This document shows positions 19,259 through 28,279 of a DNA stretch of 64,000 bases, piece after piece. Every line of letters starts with the position of its first letter. The stretch's first letter is position 1. The translations under genes were made by a program, and so were the position numbers. The notes beneath the pieces are model-generated. The model saw only the letters and a list, made by a program, of their open reading frames with translations, was not told the DNA's origin and did no database searches. The stretch is from Rhodocyclaceae bacterium UBA2346 (lineage in GTDB: Bacteria > Pseudomonadota > Gammaproteobacteria > Burkholderiales > Rhodocyclaceae): the NCBI GenBank assembly GCA_002344625.1, contig DDUE01000068.1:1-64000 (forward strand), written 5' to 3'.

Positions 19259-19945
19259 ATGCAAAACCCGAAACGTGCAGTCATCCTACTTTCCGGCGGT
19301 CTCGACTCCACCACCTGCCTCGCGATCGCGCGGGACATGGGCTTCGACTGCTACACGCTCTCGGTCGCATATGGACAGCGCCACAGCGCCGAGCTGGCGG
19401 CGTCCACGCGTATTGCGCAAGCGCTCGGCGCGCGCGAACACCGGGTCGCGAGCGTGAGCCTGGGGGATTTCGGAGGTTCGGCACTGACCGACGCATCGAT
19501 TGCGGTGCCCACCGCGGGGCCGGGCGAGGGCATTCCCGTCACCTATGTACCCGCGCGCAATACCGTGATGTTGTCGATGGCGCTCGCCTGGGCCGAGGTG
19601 ATCGGCGCCAACGACATTTTCATCGGCGTCAATGCGGTCGACTACTCGGGCTATCCCGACTGCCGCCCGGAGTTCGTGCGCGCATTCGAACACCTTGCAA
19701 ACCTCGCGACCCGGGCAGGTGTCGAGGGCGGACGCATGACGGTCCACACCCCCCTGATGCAGTGCTCGAAAGCCGACATCGTCCGGCTTGGACTTGATCT
19801 CGGGGTCGATTACGCGCAAACGGTCTCATGCTATCAGTCCGACGACTCGGGCCAGGCCTGCGGCCTCTGCGACGCGTGCCGACTGCGCAAGGCGGGTTTC
19901 GAGGCAGCGGGCGTGCCCGACCCGACCCGCTATCGCAGCGCGTGA
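19259..19945 (+). CDS. queC: 7-cyano-7-deazaguanine synthase QueC
   Basis: QueC is an ATP-dependent enzyme converting 7-carboxy-7-deazaguanine to preQ0. It has 228 residues. The PP-loop SGGLDST is at 12-18, and the C-terminal zinc-site cysteines are in [20 protein letters not shown]. It works directly after QueE. The other pathway genes (queD, queF, tgt, queA) are not in the window. Confidence 0.98.
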   Translation: MQNPKRAVILLSGGLDSTTCLAIARDMGFDCYTLSVAYGQRHSAELAASTRIAQALGAREHRVASVSLGDFGGSALTDASIAVPTAGPGEGIPVTYVPARNTVMLSMALAWAEVIGANDIFIGVNAVDYSGYPDCRPEFVRAFEHLANLATRAGVEGGRMTVHTPLMQCSKADIVRLGLDLGVDYAQTVSCYQSDDSGQACGLCDACRLRKAGFEAAGVPDPTRYRSA

Positions 19946-20012
19946 GCCGCGACCACCTCGCGCATGCTCGCCATTGTAGAATCAAGGCGAACCTGAACCA
20001 TTGCAGCGCGCC

Positions 20013-21122
20013 ATGACCGACGAGCCCATCATTGCCGCATCGACCATCGCCTGGCTCGCGTTCGCGCTCGGCATCCTGTTCGGCGCGGTCGCGAGCAAGA
20101 CCAGCTTCTGCACCTTGGGCGCGGTCTCGGACATCGTGAATATCGGCGATTGGAACCGGATGCGGATGTGGGCACTGGCCATGGCGGTCGCGATGATCGC
20201 CACCAGCGCGCTCCAGTTCGGCGCGGTGTTCGACCCAGCCCACTCGATCTACACCCCCCCCCGCTTGAACTGGCTTTCGCACCTGGTCGGTGGACTGCTC
20301 TTCGGCACAGGCATGTCGCTGGCGTCCGGGTGCGGCAGCAAGACCCTCGTCAGGCTGGGCGGAGGGAATCTCAAAGCGTTGATAGTTTTCGTATTCATCG
20401 GACTTTCAGCATACATGAGCCTGCGCGGGCTGTTTGCCGTCTGGCGCGTTGGATACCTGGACCCCGTTGCGCTGCAACTCGATACCGCTCAGGACGTCCC
20501 CGCACTGCTCGTCGGCATGGGCCTCTCGCCCGAACAGGCCCTGCTCGCCGCGACGACTGTCATAGGCGGCGCCTTGCTGGCCTTTGCCCTGGCCCGCCGC
20601 GAGGCAAGGCAAACCGACGTCCTGCTCGGTGGCGTCGCCATCGGACTGCTCGTAGCCGCGGGCTGGATGCTCACCGCGCATATCGGTTACGTCGAAGAAC
20701 ATCCCGATACGCTGGAACAAGCCTTCATCGCAACGAACAGTGGTCGCGCGGAGTCATTCAGCTTCGTCGCGCCACTCGCGTATAGCCTGGAACTCCTGAT
20801 GTTCTGGAGCGATACCTCGCGAATCGTCACATTCGGCATCGCGGCGAGCATCGGCGTCATCGTCGGCGCAGCCCTCCATACGATCGCCAGCGGACGCTTC
20901 AGGATCGAATCCTTCACTAACAGCGCCGACCTCGGGCGCCATATCGTCGGCGCGATCCTGATGGGCTTTGGGGGCGTCACCGCCATGGGCTGCACCATCG
21001 GCCAAGGGATCACCGGCGTATCCACGTTGGCGGTCGGTGCCTTCATCACCACGGCCGCCATCATCGCGGGCAGTGCTCTCACTTTGCGCACTCAATACTG
21101 GCTGATGATGCGCGGCACCTGA
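20013..21122 (+). CDS. YeeE/YedE family transporter (sulfur-compound uptake)
   Basis: This 369-residue membrane protein has about nine to ten segments. It carries the conserved family cysteines in two repeats, SGCGSKTLVRLGGGN and MGCTIGQGITG, plus an early cysteine in KTSFCTLGA. YeeE-type proteins import thiosulfate through cysteine relays, so a reduced sulfur compound is the likely substrate by family knowledge. A candidate -10 (TAGAAT) lies at 19977-19982. The start at ATG 20013 is preferred to a TTG at 20001. A run of nine C residues falls within the gene at 20254-20262. Confidence 0.85.
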   Translation: MTDEPIIAASTIAWLAFALGILFGAVASKTSFCTLGAVSDIVNIGDWNRMRMWALAMAVAMIATSALQFGAVFDPAHSIYTPPRLNWLSHLVGGLLFGTGMSLASGCGSKTLVRLGGGNLKALIVFVFIGLSAYMSLRGLFAVWRVGYLDPVALQLDTAQDVPALLVGMGLSPEQALLAATTVIGGALLAFALARREARQTDVLLGGVAIGLLVAAGWMLTAHIGYVEEHPDTLEQAFIATNSGRAESFSFVAPLAYSLELLMFWSDTSRIVTFGIAASIGVIVGAALHTIASGRFRIESFTNSADLGRHIVGAILMGFGGVTAMGCTIGQGITGVSTLAVGAFITTAAIIAGSALTLRTQYWLMMRGT

Positions 21123-21227
21123 TGCGGGTCTTCCGATGTGCCCGGTGCGTACCGCCCGTACCACAGATGAACACCTTTCTTGACACGAAACCCGGGCGCA
21201 AATAGAATTGCGTTCTTTGCAGGCTTT

Positions 21228-21303
21228 GGGTCGTTAGCTCAGCTGGTAGAGCAGCGGACTTTTAATCCGTTGGTCGCAGGTTCGAATCCCGCACGGCCTA
21301 CCA
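21228..21303 (+). tRNA. tRNA-Lys (anticodon UUU)
   Basis: This is a 76-nt cloverleaf with encoded CCA. The acceptor stem is GGGTCGT with ACGGCCT, the D-arm contains AGCTCAGCTGGTAGAGC, the anticodon loop is CTTTTAA (anticodon TTT) and the T-arm loop is GGTTCGAATCC. The next tRNA starts 37 bp downstream. Confidence 0.97.
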
Positions 21304-21340
21304 ATAGACGAGCAGTGACAAGATATTTGTAAAGCGGCAA

Positions 21341-21416
21341 GGGGGTATAGCTCAGTTGGTAGAGCAGCTGACTCTTAATCAGTAGGTCCAAGGTTCGAAT
21401 CCTTGTGCCCCCACCA
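21341..21416 (+). tRNA. tRNA-Lys (anticodon CUU)
   Basis: This is a 76-nt cloverleaf with encoded CCA. The acceptor stem is GGGGGTA with TGCCCCC, the anticodon loop is CTCTTAA (anticodon CTT, reading AAG) and the T-loop is GGTTCGAATCC. With the preceding gene it forms a tandem lysine pair that covers both codons, followed directly by a terminator. Confidence 0.97.
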
Positions 21417-21426
21417 AAAAATTCAA

Positions 21427-21465
21427 GCAAAAAGGCCCCTTCTCCGGAACGGGCCTTTTTGCTTT
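21427..21465 (+). terminator. Rho-independent terminator of the tRNA-Lys pair
   Basis: A 12-bp stem, GCAAAAAGGCCC (21427-21438) with GGGCCTTTTTGC (21451-21462), encloses a 12-base loop. The A5/T5 arms make it potentially functional in both directions. Confidence 0.9.
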
Positions 21466-21597
21466 CTGTGCCCATGCCAGCACGAAGCGACCGTCTTCAA
21501 GGCAAAGCCCCCACGAAGAGACTCCGAAGGAACCGAAGGGCCCTACGCGCTTTCTCCCGTCCGCGCAAGCCTATGCCCGGGGGGCGATTCGATGCAT

Positions 21598-21616
21598 AAT
21601 GCGAAGCGTTTTCATT
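21598..21616 (+). promoter_or_regulatory. Candidate Fur box upstream of the iron ABC genes
   Basis: AATGCGAAGCGTTTTCATT is an imperfect inverted repeat (AATGcgAA / TTttCATT) with the A/T-rich, CAT-ended look of Fur operators. It lies 50 bp before the binding-protein ATG and overlaps a CATAAT -10-like hexamer (21595-21600). Fur binding is inferred from the downstream iron transport genes. Confidence 0.5.
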
Positions 21617-21665
21617 CGTGTTAATCATGTTGGCCGTTCCCATCCGGCCACATCGGAGAGTTTGC

Positions 21666-22682
21666 ATGAGAGCATGGAAGACCCTTGTACTGGCGGCTTG
21701 CCTGGCCTCGTCGGGCACCGTCCTGGCCCAGGATCCACAACCCGTGACGGTGTATTCGTCACGCATCGAGCAGTTGCTCAAACCCACACTCGACCTGTAT
21801 ACCCAGCAGACCGGGGTACAGATCAACCTATTGACCGATCGCGGCGGCTCGCTGACCGAGCGCCTGGCAGCCGAGGGCGCGGGCTCCCCGGCCGACGTGC
21901 TGATCACCGTGGACATGGGTAATCTCTGGAATGCGGCCGAACGCGGCCTGCTGCGCAAGGTCGAGTCCGACGCACTGGACGCCAACGTGGCCGAGAATTT
22001 CCGCGACCCCGGACAGCGCTGGTGGGGGCTGTCCAAACGCGAACGCACCATCTTCTATCGTGAAGGTGCCGTTGATCCGGCCAAGCTGTCTACCTATGAG
22101 GATCTGGCCGATCCGAAATGGAAAGGCAAGCTGTGTCTGCGCACGTCCAAGCAGACCTACACCCAGTCGCTGGTGGCGATGATGATCGCCAAGCACGGCG
22201 TCGAAAAGGCCGAGGAAATCGCGCGCGGCTGGGTCGCCAACCTCGCCACCGACGTGTTCACCAACGACAACGCGCTGCTGCAGGCCATCGCCGCCGGCCA
22301 GTGCGACGTCGGGATCTCCAACACCTATTACTATGGCCGCATCCTGTCGCGCGAGCCGGACTTCGGCCAGAAAGTCAAGCTGTTCTGGGCCAACCAGGGC
22401 CCCGGCGAAGGCGGCGCACACGTAAACCTGTCGGGTGCCGGCATCACCACGCATGCACGCAACCCGGAAGGCGCGCTGAAGCTGCTGGAGTGGCTCTCTG
22501 CCGAGGAGCCGCAGCGCGGCTACACTCACGGCACCTTCGAAAGCCCGGTGAATCCGAAGACCGAGGCCGATCCCATCGTGCAGGCATGGGGCACGTATGC
22601 ACCCAGTCCGCTGAACGCAGCCGACATCGGTTCCCGCCAAGCGGAGGCGATCCGCCTGCTCGACCGCGTCGGCTATCGCTGA
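21666..22682 (+). CDS. Iron(III) ABC transporter periplasmic binding protein (FbpA/FutA-like)
   Basis: This 338-residue secreted protein has a signal peptide cleaved near VLAQ (residue 20). It is a type of bacterial transferrin-like protein. It shows the family opening VTVYSSRIEQL and the tyrosine triplet NTYYYGR (Y221-Y223), which usually provides phenolate ligands to ferric iron. I chose ATG 21666 because GGAGAG at 21655-21660 is close and the signal peptide starts there. The permease gene follows after 7 bp. Repression by iron through Fur is likely given the upstream palindrome. Confidence 0.92.
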   Translation: MRAWKTLVLAACLASSGTVLAQDPQPVTVYSSRIEQLLKPTLDLYTQQTGVQINLLTDRGGSLTERLAAEGAGSPADVLITVDMGNLWNAAERGLLRKVESDALDANVAENFRDPGQRWWGLSKRERTIFYREGAVDPAKLSTYEDLADPKWKGKLCLRTSKQTYTQSLVAMMIAKHGVEKAEEIARGWVANLATDVFTNDNALLQAIAAGQCDVGISNTYYYGRILSREPDFGQKVKLFWANQGPGEGGAHVNLSGAGITTHARNPEGALKLLEWLSAEEPQRGYTHGTFESPVNPKTEADPIVQAWGTYAPSPLNAADIGSRQAEAIRLLDRVGYR

Positions 22683-22689
22683 TCCGGTT

Positions 22690-24399
22690 TTGGCTGCAGT
22701 ACCCGAAGCCGTCCTGCCCCGGCCGCACGCCTCCCGCGCCGGCCGGGGTTTTGTCGTGGGGGGTGTCTGGCTGACGCTGCCGGTCGCACTGCTGACCCTG
22801 ATTCCGTTGGGCGTGGTGCTGGCTCTGGCACTGACACCGCAGGTAGAGGTCTGGCAACACCTGTGGCAGTACGTGCTGCCGCGCGTACTGGGCAACACCG
22901 CGGTGCTCATGGGCCTGGTCGGCGTGGGGGTGCTAGTGGTCGGCGTGCCGCTGGCCTGGCTCACCGCACTCTACGACTTTCCCGGCCGGCGTCTGTTTTC
23001 TTGGGCGCTGGTACTGCCGCTGGCGTTTCCCGCCTATGTGCTGGCCTTCGTGCTGATGGGCCTGTTCGAGTTTGCCGGTCCGGTGCAAAGCAGCCTGCGC
23101 GCCGTGTTCGGCACCAGCCGCTGGGTGCCCGAGATCCGCGGCAGCCTGTGGGGGCTCACGCTCGCACTGGTGCTGTCGTTTTATCCCTATGTCTATCTGC
23201 TCGCGCGCAATGCCTTCATGACCCAGGGGCGACGTGCGCTGGAAGCCGCGCTCGCGCTCGGTCACGGGCCACTGCATGCTTTCTGGCGGGTCGCGCTGCC
23301 GATGGCGCGGCCGTGGATCGCTGCCGGGGTGGCGCTGGCGCTGATGGAGGTGCTGGCCGATTTCGGCGCCGTGGTGGTGTTCAACTACGACACCTTTACC
23401 ACCGCGCTGTACAAGGCGTGGTTCGACCTGCACAACCTCGGCGCGGCGACGCAGCTCGCGGCGCTGCTGATCATGGTCGTGCTGGTGCTGATCGCCGCCG
23501 AACAGCGCTCGCGCAGCGCACAGCGCTACCATGCCGCTTCGGGACAGAGCGGGCGCCGCGTACTGCAAGGCCGCGCGCGCTGGGCCGCGACAGCTTTTTG
23601 CGGCTTGGTGCTGGCCCTGGCCTTCGTCATTCCCATCGTCCAGCTCACGGTGTGGTCGCTCGAAGTCTGGCGCGAAACACTGGACGCACGCTGGTGGGGT
23701 TTCGCCTGGAACACCGTCAAGCTGGGCGCGACCACGGCCGCGGTAGCCACTGCGCTGTCGCTGTGGCTGGCCTGGGTGCGGCGGCACCATGCCGATGTCG
23801 CCACGTCCTGGACCGTGCGCCTCGCAGTGGTCGGCTACGCGTTCCCGGGCGTGGTGCTGGCGGTAGGTGTGTTCGTGCCCATCGCCTGGCTGGACAACCT
23901 GCTCATCGCCGTACTGCGCCCGTTCGGCTTCGAAGGCGTGCAGATCCTCAAAGGCAGCCTGGCGACCATGCTGCTGGCACTGGCGGCGCGTTTCATGGCG
24001 GTCGCCTTCCACGCCACCGACAGCGCCATGCAGCGCATTACCCGCAACCAGGAAGACGCCTGTGCCTCGCTGGGGCTGAACACCTGGGAGACGCTGGGCC
24101 GCCTACACCTGCCGTTGCTGCGCGGCGGGCTGCTGACCGCCTTCCTGATGGTGATGGTCGACGTCATGAAGGAGATGCCGATCACCCTGATGACGCGCAG
24201 TTTCGGCTGGGACACGCTGGCGGTGCGCGTCTTCCAGCTGACATCCGAATCCATGTGGGAGCATGCCGCGCTGCCGGCGCTGGCCATCGTGCTGGTCGGG
24301 CTGTTACCGGTAGCCCTGTTGGTGAGCCAGACCGAGCACGGCACCGGCGGTACCATGCCCGCCCCCTCCGACGGGGCCGAGCATGCGCGCCGCCGATGA
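22690..24399 (+). CDS. Iron(III) ABC transporter fused permease (FbpB-like)
   Basis: This 569-residue inner-membrane protein has two tandem MetI-type permease halves of about six segments each. Both ABC-interaction loops are visible: EAALALGHGPLHAFWRVALP in the first half and DACASLGLNTWETLGRLHLP in the second. These are the EAA motifs that contact the ATPase. The start is probably TTG 22690, with no clear Shine-Dalgarno, suggesting coupling to the binding protein. No FbpC-type ATPase gene follows. The next gene is on the other strand 9 bp away, so an ATPase encoded elsewhere must serve this permease. Confidence 0.92.
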   Translation: MAAVPEAVLPRPHASRAGRGFVVGGVWLTLPVALLTLIPLGVVLALALTPQVEVWQHLWQYVLPRVLGNTAVLMGLVGVGVLVVGVPLAWLTALYDFPGRRLFSWALVLPLAFPAYVLAFVLMGLFEFAGPVQSSLRAVFGTSRWVPEIRGSLWGLTLALVLSFYPYVYLLARNAFMTQGRRALEAALALGHGPLHAFWRVALPMARPWIAAGVALALMEVLADFGAVVVFNYDTFTTALYKAWFDLHNLGAATQLAALLIMVVLVLIAAEQRSRSAQRYHAASGQSGRRVLQGRARWAATAFCGLVLALAFVIPIVQLTVWSLEVWRETLDARWWGFAWNTVKLGATTAAVATALSLWLAWVRRHHADVATSWTVRLAVVGYAFPGVVLAVGVFVPIAWLDNLLIAVLRPFGFEGVQILKGSLATMLLALAARFMAVAFHATDSAMQRITRNQEDACASLGLNTWETLGRLHLPLLRGGLLTAFLMVMVDVMKEMPITLMTRSFGWDTLAVRVFQLTSESMWEHAALPALAIVLVGLLPVALLVSQTEHGTGGTMPAPSDGAEHARRR

Positions 24400-24408
24400 T
24401 GCCTTGGC

Positions 24409-25020
24409 TTACGGCGACACCCCGGTGTTCCCCTTGGCGGTCGCCGCATCTTCGGTGGTGCTCGGGGTCAACTTGCTGGCCAGAAAGTCGTCGTAGCCTT
24501 TCTGCACCAGTGCGTAGGTTTTCATGATGCCGGATTCGGTATCGCCGCCAAACACGCCCAGCCCCTCGAGAATCCCTCGCGCCTCACCGAACCCCTTCTC
24601 GAACCCTCCCCGGATCAGATCGACGAAATCCTTGGCCAGTTGGTCCGGATCCTTACCGGGGTGCTGCCTCGCGTAAGCATCGAAGAACGCGGTCGAAAAA
24701 CCGAGGATGCGCTCGGCCGTCGCCTCGGGTGAATTATCCTGCCCCAACGCGGCGCTCTCGAGCGCGTTGCCGCCCTGGGTTGGCCCCAGGAGTTCGTTGA
24801 GGCGGTCGATCGCAGTGCGAAACAGCAAGGCTTGCGAATCGTTGCCCGCCGACAGCGATACCGCAGCGGAGGCCTGCAGAATCTGCACGTTCAGTTCGTG
24901 CTTGGCCGAAGCGATCTGCGACACACCCGATCCGTCGGCGCTCTTTTCGGCCCCATCGACCTGCCGGGCATTGGCGGCGCCAGCCGTCGCGGCCAGGCCG
25001 TTAACGACGTTGATGGTCAT
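24409..25020 (-). CDS. DUF5610 domain-containing protein
   Basis: This 203-residue, probably soluble protein has no signal peptide. The conserved half (about residues 95-180) has the DUF5610 look: SPEATAERILGF, an aromatic FFDAYARQHPG stretch, and FEKGFGEARGILEGLGVFGG. The function of this domain is unknown. It starts at ATG 25020 with a strong AGAAGGAGAAA ribosome site on the minus strand. The N-terminal 50 residues are Ala/Gly/Ser-rich and low complexity. It is convergent with the iron permease. Confidence 0.65.
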   Translation of the reverse strand: MTINVVNGLAATAGAANARQVDGAEKSADGSGVSQIASAKHELNVQILQASAAVSLSAGNDSQALLFRTAIDRLNELLGPTQGGNALESAALGQDNSPEATAERILGFSTAFFDAYARQHPGKDPDQLAKDFVDLIRGGFEKGFGEARGILEGLGVFGGDTESGIMKTYALVQKGYDDFLASKLTPSTTEDAATAKGNTGVSP

Positions 25021-25236
25021 GATTTCTCCTTCTGGTGGATGGGGGGATACACCTCGGCTTCGCAGCCGCCCGGCACACGCGCCCCCAACCCGGGGATCAT
25101 CGGCGCGCCCTTTCAGCGAGAAATACAGGCCGGGCGGATACGACAGCGCAAACGAGACTCAGCACCCCTGGGTGTGTTATCGGCAATCCCGCGGAAAACT
25201 TGAAGACCCCGCCCACGCGGTGCGGATACCCAGGCA

Positions 25237-25275
25237 ACAAAAAGGCGACAGGCCCGGAAACGGGCGCTGTCGCCT
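25237..25275 (-). terminator. Rho-independent terminator after the DUF533 gene
   Basis: Read on the minus strand, GGCGACAG pairs with CTGTCGCC (outer stem, 25267-25274 with 25244-25251), with an inner GCCCG/CGGGC stem and a TTTC loop. A TTTTTG tract follows (25238-25243). It lies 16 bp beyond the stop of the DUF533 gene. Confidence 0.88.
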
Positions 25276-25290
25276 GCCTGTGGATGCTGC

Positions 25291-26121
25291 TCAGCGTATG
25301 GTCGCGGGGGCGCCGGTCAGTTCATGCAAGCGCGCAACGGTCGCCGCATCGAGGCCTAGCGCGCGCGCAAGTTGATTGAGATAGGCCACTTCGGCTTCGG
25401 TATCGACGTTGATTGCCAGGAGCGATGCGCCATAGACCTCCGCGGCAACCACCGGGTTCTGCACGTCGGCCACCAGCGCGCCGAGGTCGAGCGGACGCCG
25501 GAGTTCTTCGAGAACCAGCTGGCGCTCCTCGGGCGTGATGCCGTCGGTGCCGATCTTACCGGCGATGCGTTCCATTTCCTGTTCGTCGACCTGACCGTCG
25601 GCCTTGGCGGCCGAGATCATGGCACGCACGATCAGCCGCTCGGTCGCCGGATCGGCAAGTGCCTGCAACTGTTCGGCCGCGATCTCCTGCGCCTGGGCCG
25701 GTGTCGCCGCCGCCCCGGCGAGTCGGCCCTGGAGTGCGTTTACGGCCAGCGCCCCCAGGATTGCCATCGCGCTACCGCCCAAGGCACCCTTGACCGACTT
25801 TCCGCCACCGCCGAGCAATGCCCCCGCGATCGCACCGAGACCGCCAAGCTGCCCGCCGGTCAGATTGCCCGCCTGCTTGCTGCCCAGAAAGGTCTCGGCC
25901 AGGCCGATCAGGCTGCCCAGACCCGCGCCGGCTCCGCCGCCTGCACCGCCACTGGGCGCGCCGCCGCCGAGCCCGCCCAACAGGCTGCCAAGCATTTGCT
26001 CGATTCCGCCGCCACCTGCCCCCCCCAGCCCCTGTGGGCCCACCGTGCGCTCCAGGCGCGAACGGCTCTGGCCGGCCATTCCTTGCTGAAGCAGCGCCCC
26101 GACAATGTTTGCAAAACTCAT
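25291..26121 (-). CDS. DUF533 / TerB-like membrane-associated protein
   Basis: This 276-residue protein resembles E. coli YebE (DUF533). It has a glycine-rich N-terminal half (residues about 30-110, including MLGSLLGGLGGG and LGAIAGALLGGGG), a hydrophobic stretch SAMAILGALAVNAL, and a C-terminal helical TerB-like domain. The C-terminal part contains ISAAKADGQVDEQEMERIAGKIG, where acidic residues recall tellurite-resistance TerB metal sites. The biochemical role of DUF533 is not known. It has its own terminator, and the BON-LysM gene starts upstream on the same strand. Confidence 0.75.
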   Translation of the reverse strand: MSFANIVGALLQQGMAGQSRSRLERTVGPQGLGGAGGGGIEQMLGSLLGGLGGGAPSGGAGGGAGAGLGSLIGLAETFLGSKQAGNLTGGQLGGLGAIAGALLGGGGKSVKGALGGSAMAILGALAVNALQGRLAGAAATPAQAQEIAAEQLQALADPATERLIVRAMISAAKADGQVDEQEMERIAGKIGTDGITPEERQLVLEELRRPLDLGALVADVQNPVVAAEVYGASLLAINVDTEAEVAYLNQLARALGLDAATVARLHELTGAPATIR

Positions 26122-26190
26122 GTTATCTCCTGATCAGGCGAACCTGTGATGGATGGTCGCTACGCGCGGCGCCTCCGCCTGGCGCGAACC

Positions 26191-26676
26191 TCATGCCTGG
26201 GCGGGAATCCGCAATACCTGCCCGGGATAGATCTTGTCCGGATGATTCAACATCGGCTTGTTGGCCTCGAAGATCGCCATGTACTTGTTCGCATTGCCGT
26301 AATAAGTCTTGGCGATCGCCGACAGCGTGTCGCCCCGGACCACGGTATGGAACTTCGCCTCCGGCTCGGCGACGAGCACCGTCATCCGGTCATCGACTTG
26401 CGCCACCCCTTGTACGTTACCCGCGGCCAGCAGGATGCGCTCCTTGCTCGCCTGATCCGGCGCAGTGCCGGACACCGTCACGACCTGGGTCGCACCGTCG
26501 AAGCTCACCGCAAGGTCGGCCGGCGCGAGCTCGAGGGTCTTGATATAGACGGTGATCGCCTCCGCCGCCTTGGCGTTGACCGCCCCCGCATCGACAGCGG
26601 CGGCTTCGCCCGCCTGGGCCTCACCACGCCCAAAAAGCTTTTCCCCTGCGTCCTTGATGAAGCTGAACAATCCCAT
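26191..26676 (-). CDS. BON-LysM protein (Kbp/YgaU-like)
   Basis: This 161-residue protein begins MGLFSFIKDAGEKLFGRG, as in E. coli Kbp. It has a BON domain at about 45-105 (SFDGATQVVTVSGTAPDQASKERILLA) and a LysM domain at about 112-160 (TVVRGDTLSAIAKTYYGNAN). Kbp binds potassium ions in the cytoplasm of E. coli, so a similar role is likely but not proven here. It has no signal peptide. It lies in the same minus-strand run as the DUF533 gene, 69 bp away. Confidence 0.88.
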   Translation of the reverse strand: MGLFSFIKDAGEKLFGRGEAQAGEAAAVDAGAVNAKAAEAITVYIKTLELAPADLAVSFDGATQVVTVSGTAPDQASKERILLAAGNVQGVAQVDDRMTVLVAEPEAKFHTVVRGDTLSAIAKTYYGNANKYMAIFEANKPMLNHPDKIYPGQVLRIPAQA

Positions 26677-26848
26677 ATCGCTCTCCCTGATGATTCATCG
26701 GTAAATCATAAGACAGGTTATCGCATCGGGAGAACCGCCGATGCAAGCCTTTCAAAACAATTGTCTCGTTCGATTGCGCAAGACGGGCACATTCGCGACG
26801 CGCCGCAGGGCCAGCCTATTGGCCTGTGGCCTGCGCGCGCGGCGGCGT

Positions 26849-28237
26849 TCACCCGTTGCGCCCTTGGATCTCGAGCACCCAACTCAGCGCCTCGAAGTGC
26901 GCAGCGGTGGCCTCCCGGGGCGCAACGCCGCACTGCCCGGCCGCGCTCTCGATGGCGTCCGGATCGGCGGCCTCGCACGCAATCGCGAGCGCCAGACGCG
27001 AAGCGAAGGGTCCGTCGTTGTCGCGGATGGCTTCTTCGATCTCGGGCGCCAGGACGAGCGGGCCGAGTGCCCGCTCTAGCGGGACCTGCAGCACGACATC
27101 GATGAGCGACAGCAAGCCGGTCAGGAACAGGGCGTCCTGTTCGGGCTGGGGACGGCCACTGGCGAGGATCTCCATGCTCCTGGCGCGTACCAGGGCGTTC
27201 TCCAGCGCTGCCGAGTTCTGTCCCGACTCGTCGTCGCTGCTGCAGACCAGCAGTGCGAGCCATCGATACAAGGGATCGCGCCCCAGCAGCATCAGCGCCC
27301 GCTCTATCGACGACACCTGCTCCTGCAACCCGTTTGCCGCCGCGTTGATATAACGCAGCATGCGCACCGACAGGGCGGCGTCCTGTTTGAGCAATTGCGC
27401 CAGCTCCTGGATCTCGGCCCCGGCGCGCAGACGCCCGATCAGCTGGGCGATCCGCAGTGTATTGGGCCCGAGGTTGCGCTCGCTCCAGTCTTCGCGGCGG
27501 GTAATGAAGGGGCCCTGAAAAAAATGGGCTCCCAGCTTGAAGCAGAAGCGAAAATCCTCGAGCGACGGCACCCCGCGCACTAACAGCCGCGCCTGCGGCG
27601 CCGACGCCACGACCAGGCCGCTGGTCTTCAAACCACTCGCCACATCCAGCGCCGGCGCATGCAGCACCACGACATCGGCGATCGGCAGCAGCGGCCTGAA
27701 ATACGCGTCCGTCGCGGGATCGGGGATGGCGACCCTGAACCCTTTTCTGCGCAAGCCGGCAAGCGCGGCCTGGAGCTGCTCCAGCGTGGGGGCCCCCTCC
27801 CTGACCGTCCTGGTCGGCATCACCACCATGTTCTTCGGTGGCAGTGCGGACAAGGCGGGGTGCTCGAGAAAGGAGTCGGGCAGATCGATGAACGCCAGCC
27901 GGTGCCCGAGCAGATGCCCGATGTCGGAGCGCACCAGGTTCATCACGAGCAGTTCCGCCAGCAGATGACCCGTTACGCGGCTGGCACTGCGCGCCTTGCG
28001 CCGCGAGCCTTCCCGCAGCTTGAAGTGGTATCCGACAACTTTTCGATCGCGCCCGAGTATCGGCTCGCGGCACAACAGCGCGACCCCCTGGTCGTCCGCA
28101 ACGGCCGGTTCGTCGGCGGGTACGAGCCCCGCCGGCGCGGTTGCGGCATGACGCGACGCCTCTTTCTGACTGGCGCTGGCGCGCGCTTTGCCACGCCCGC
28201 CGAACAACCATGCAAACAACTTCCCGAGCATATTCAT
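26849..28237 (-). CDS. HDOD-domain protein with degenerate EAL-like N-domain
   Basis: This 462-residue protein has the layout of the YuxH family: an EAL-like region (about 50-215) followed by an HDOD domain (about 235-430, NTLRIAQLIGRLRAGAEIQELAQLLKQDAALSVRML... type). In active EAL enzymes the strand ends in E-A/L-L. Here the corresponding piece reads VVGYHFKLR, with no Glu, and the DDFG-like site reads PDPA. Cyclic-di-GMP hydrolysis is therefore unlikely, and signal sensing is a better guess. The N-terminus is basic and hydrophobic (MNMLGKLFAWLFGGRGK). The gene lies 42 bp downstream of the HD-GYP gene and is likely cotranscribed with it. Confidence 0.8.
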   Translation of the reverse strand: MNMLGKLFAWLFGGRGKARASASQKEASRHAATAPAGLVPADEPAVADDQGVALLCREPILGRDRKVVGYHFKLREGSRRKARSASRVTGHLLAELLVMNLVRSDIGHLLGHRLAFIDLPDSFLEHPALSALPPKNMVVMPTRTVREGAPTLEQLQAALAGLRRKGFRVAIPDPATDAYFRPLLPIADVVVLHAPALDVASGLKTSGLVVASAPQARLLVRGVPSLEDFRFCFKLGAHFFQGPFITRREDWSERNLGPNTLRIAQLIGRLRAGAEIQELAQLLKQDAALSVRMLRYINAAANGLQEQVSSIERALMLLGRDPLYRWLALLVCSSDDESGQNSAALENALVRARSMEILASGRPQPEQDALFLTGLLSLIDVVLQVPLERALGPLVLAPEIEEAIRDNDGPFASRLALAIACEAADPDAIESAAGQCGVAPREATAAHFEALSWVLEIQGRNG

Positions 28238-28279
28238 CGATTCCGGTGTTGGGGTGGGGGCCTCAGCCCGATGATGGTA

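Noticed and set aside
21228..21416. tRNA genes as attachment site of an integrated element
   Set aside because: No integrase, no repeat of the tRNA 3' end seen downstream, and the region continues with ordinary chromosomal genes.
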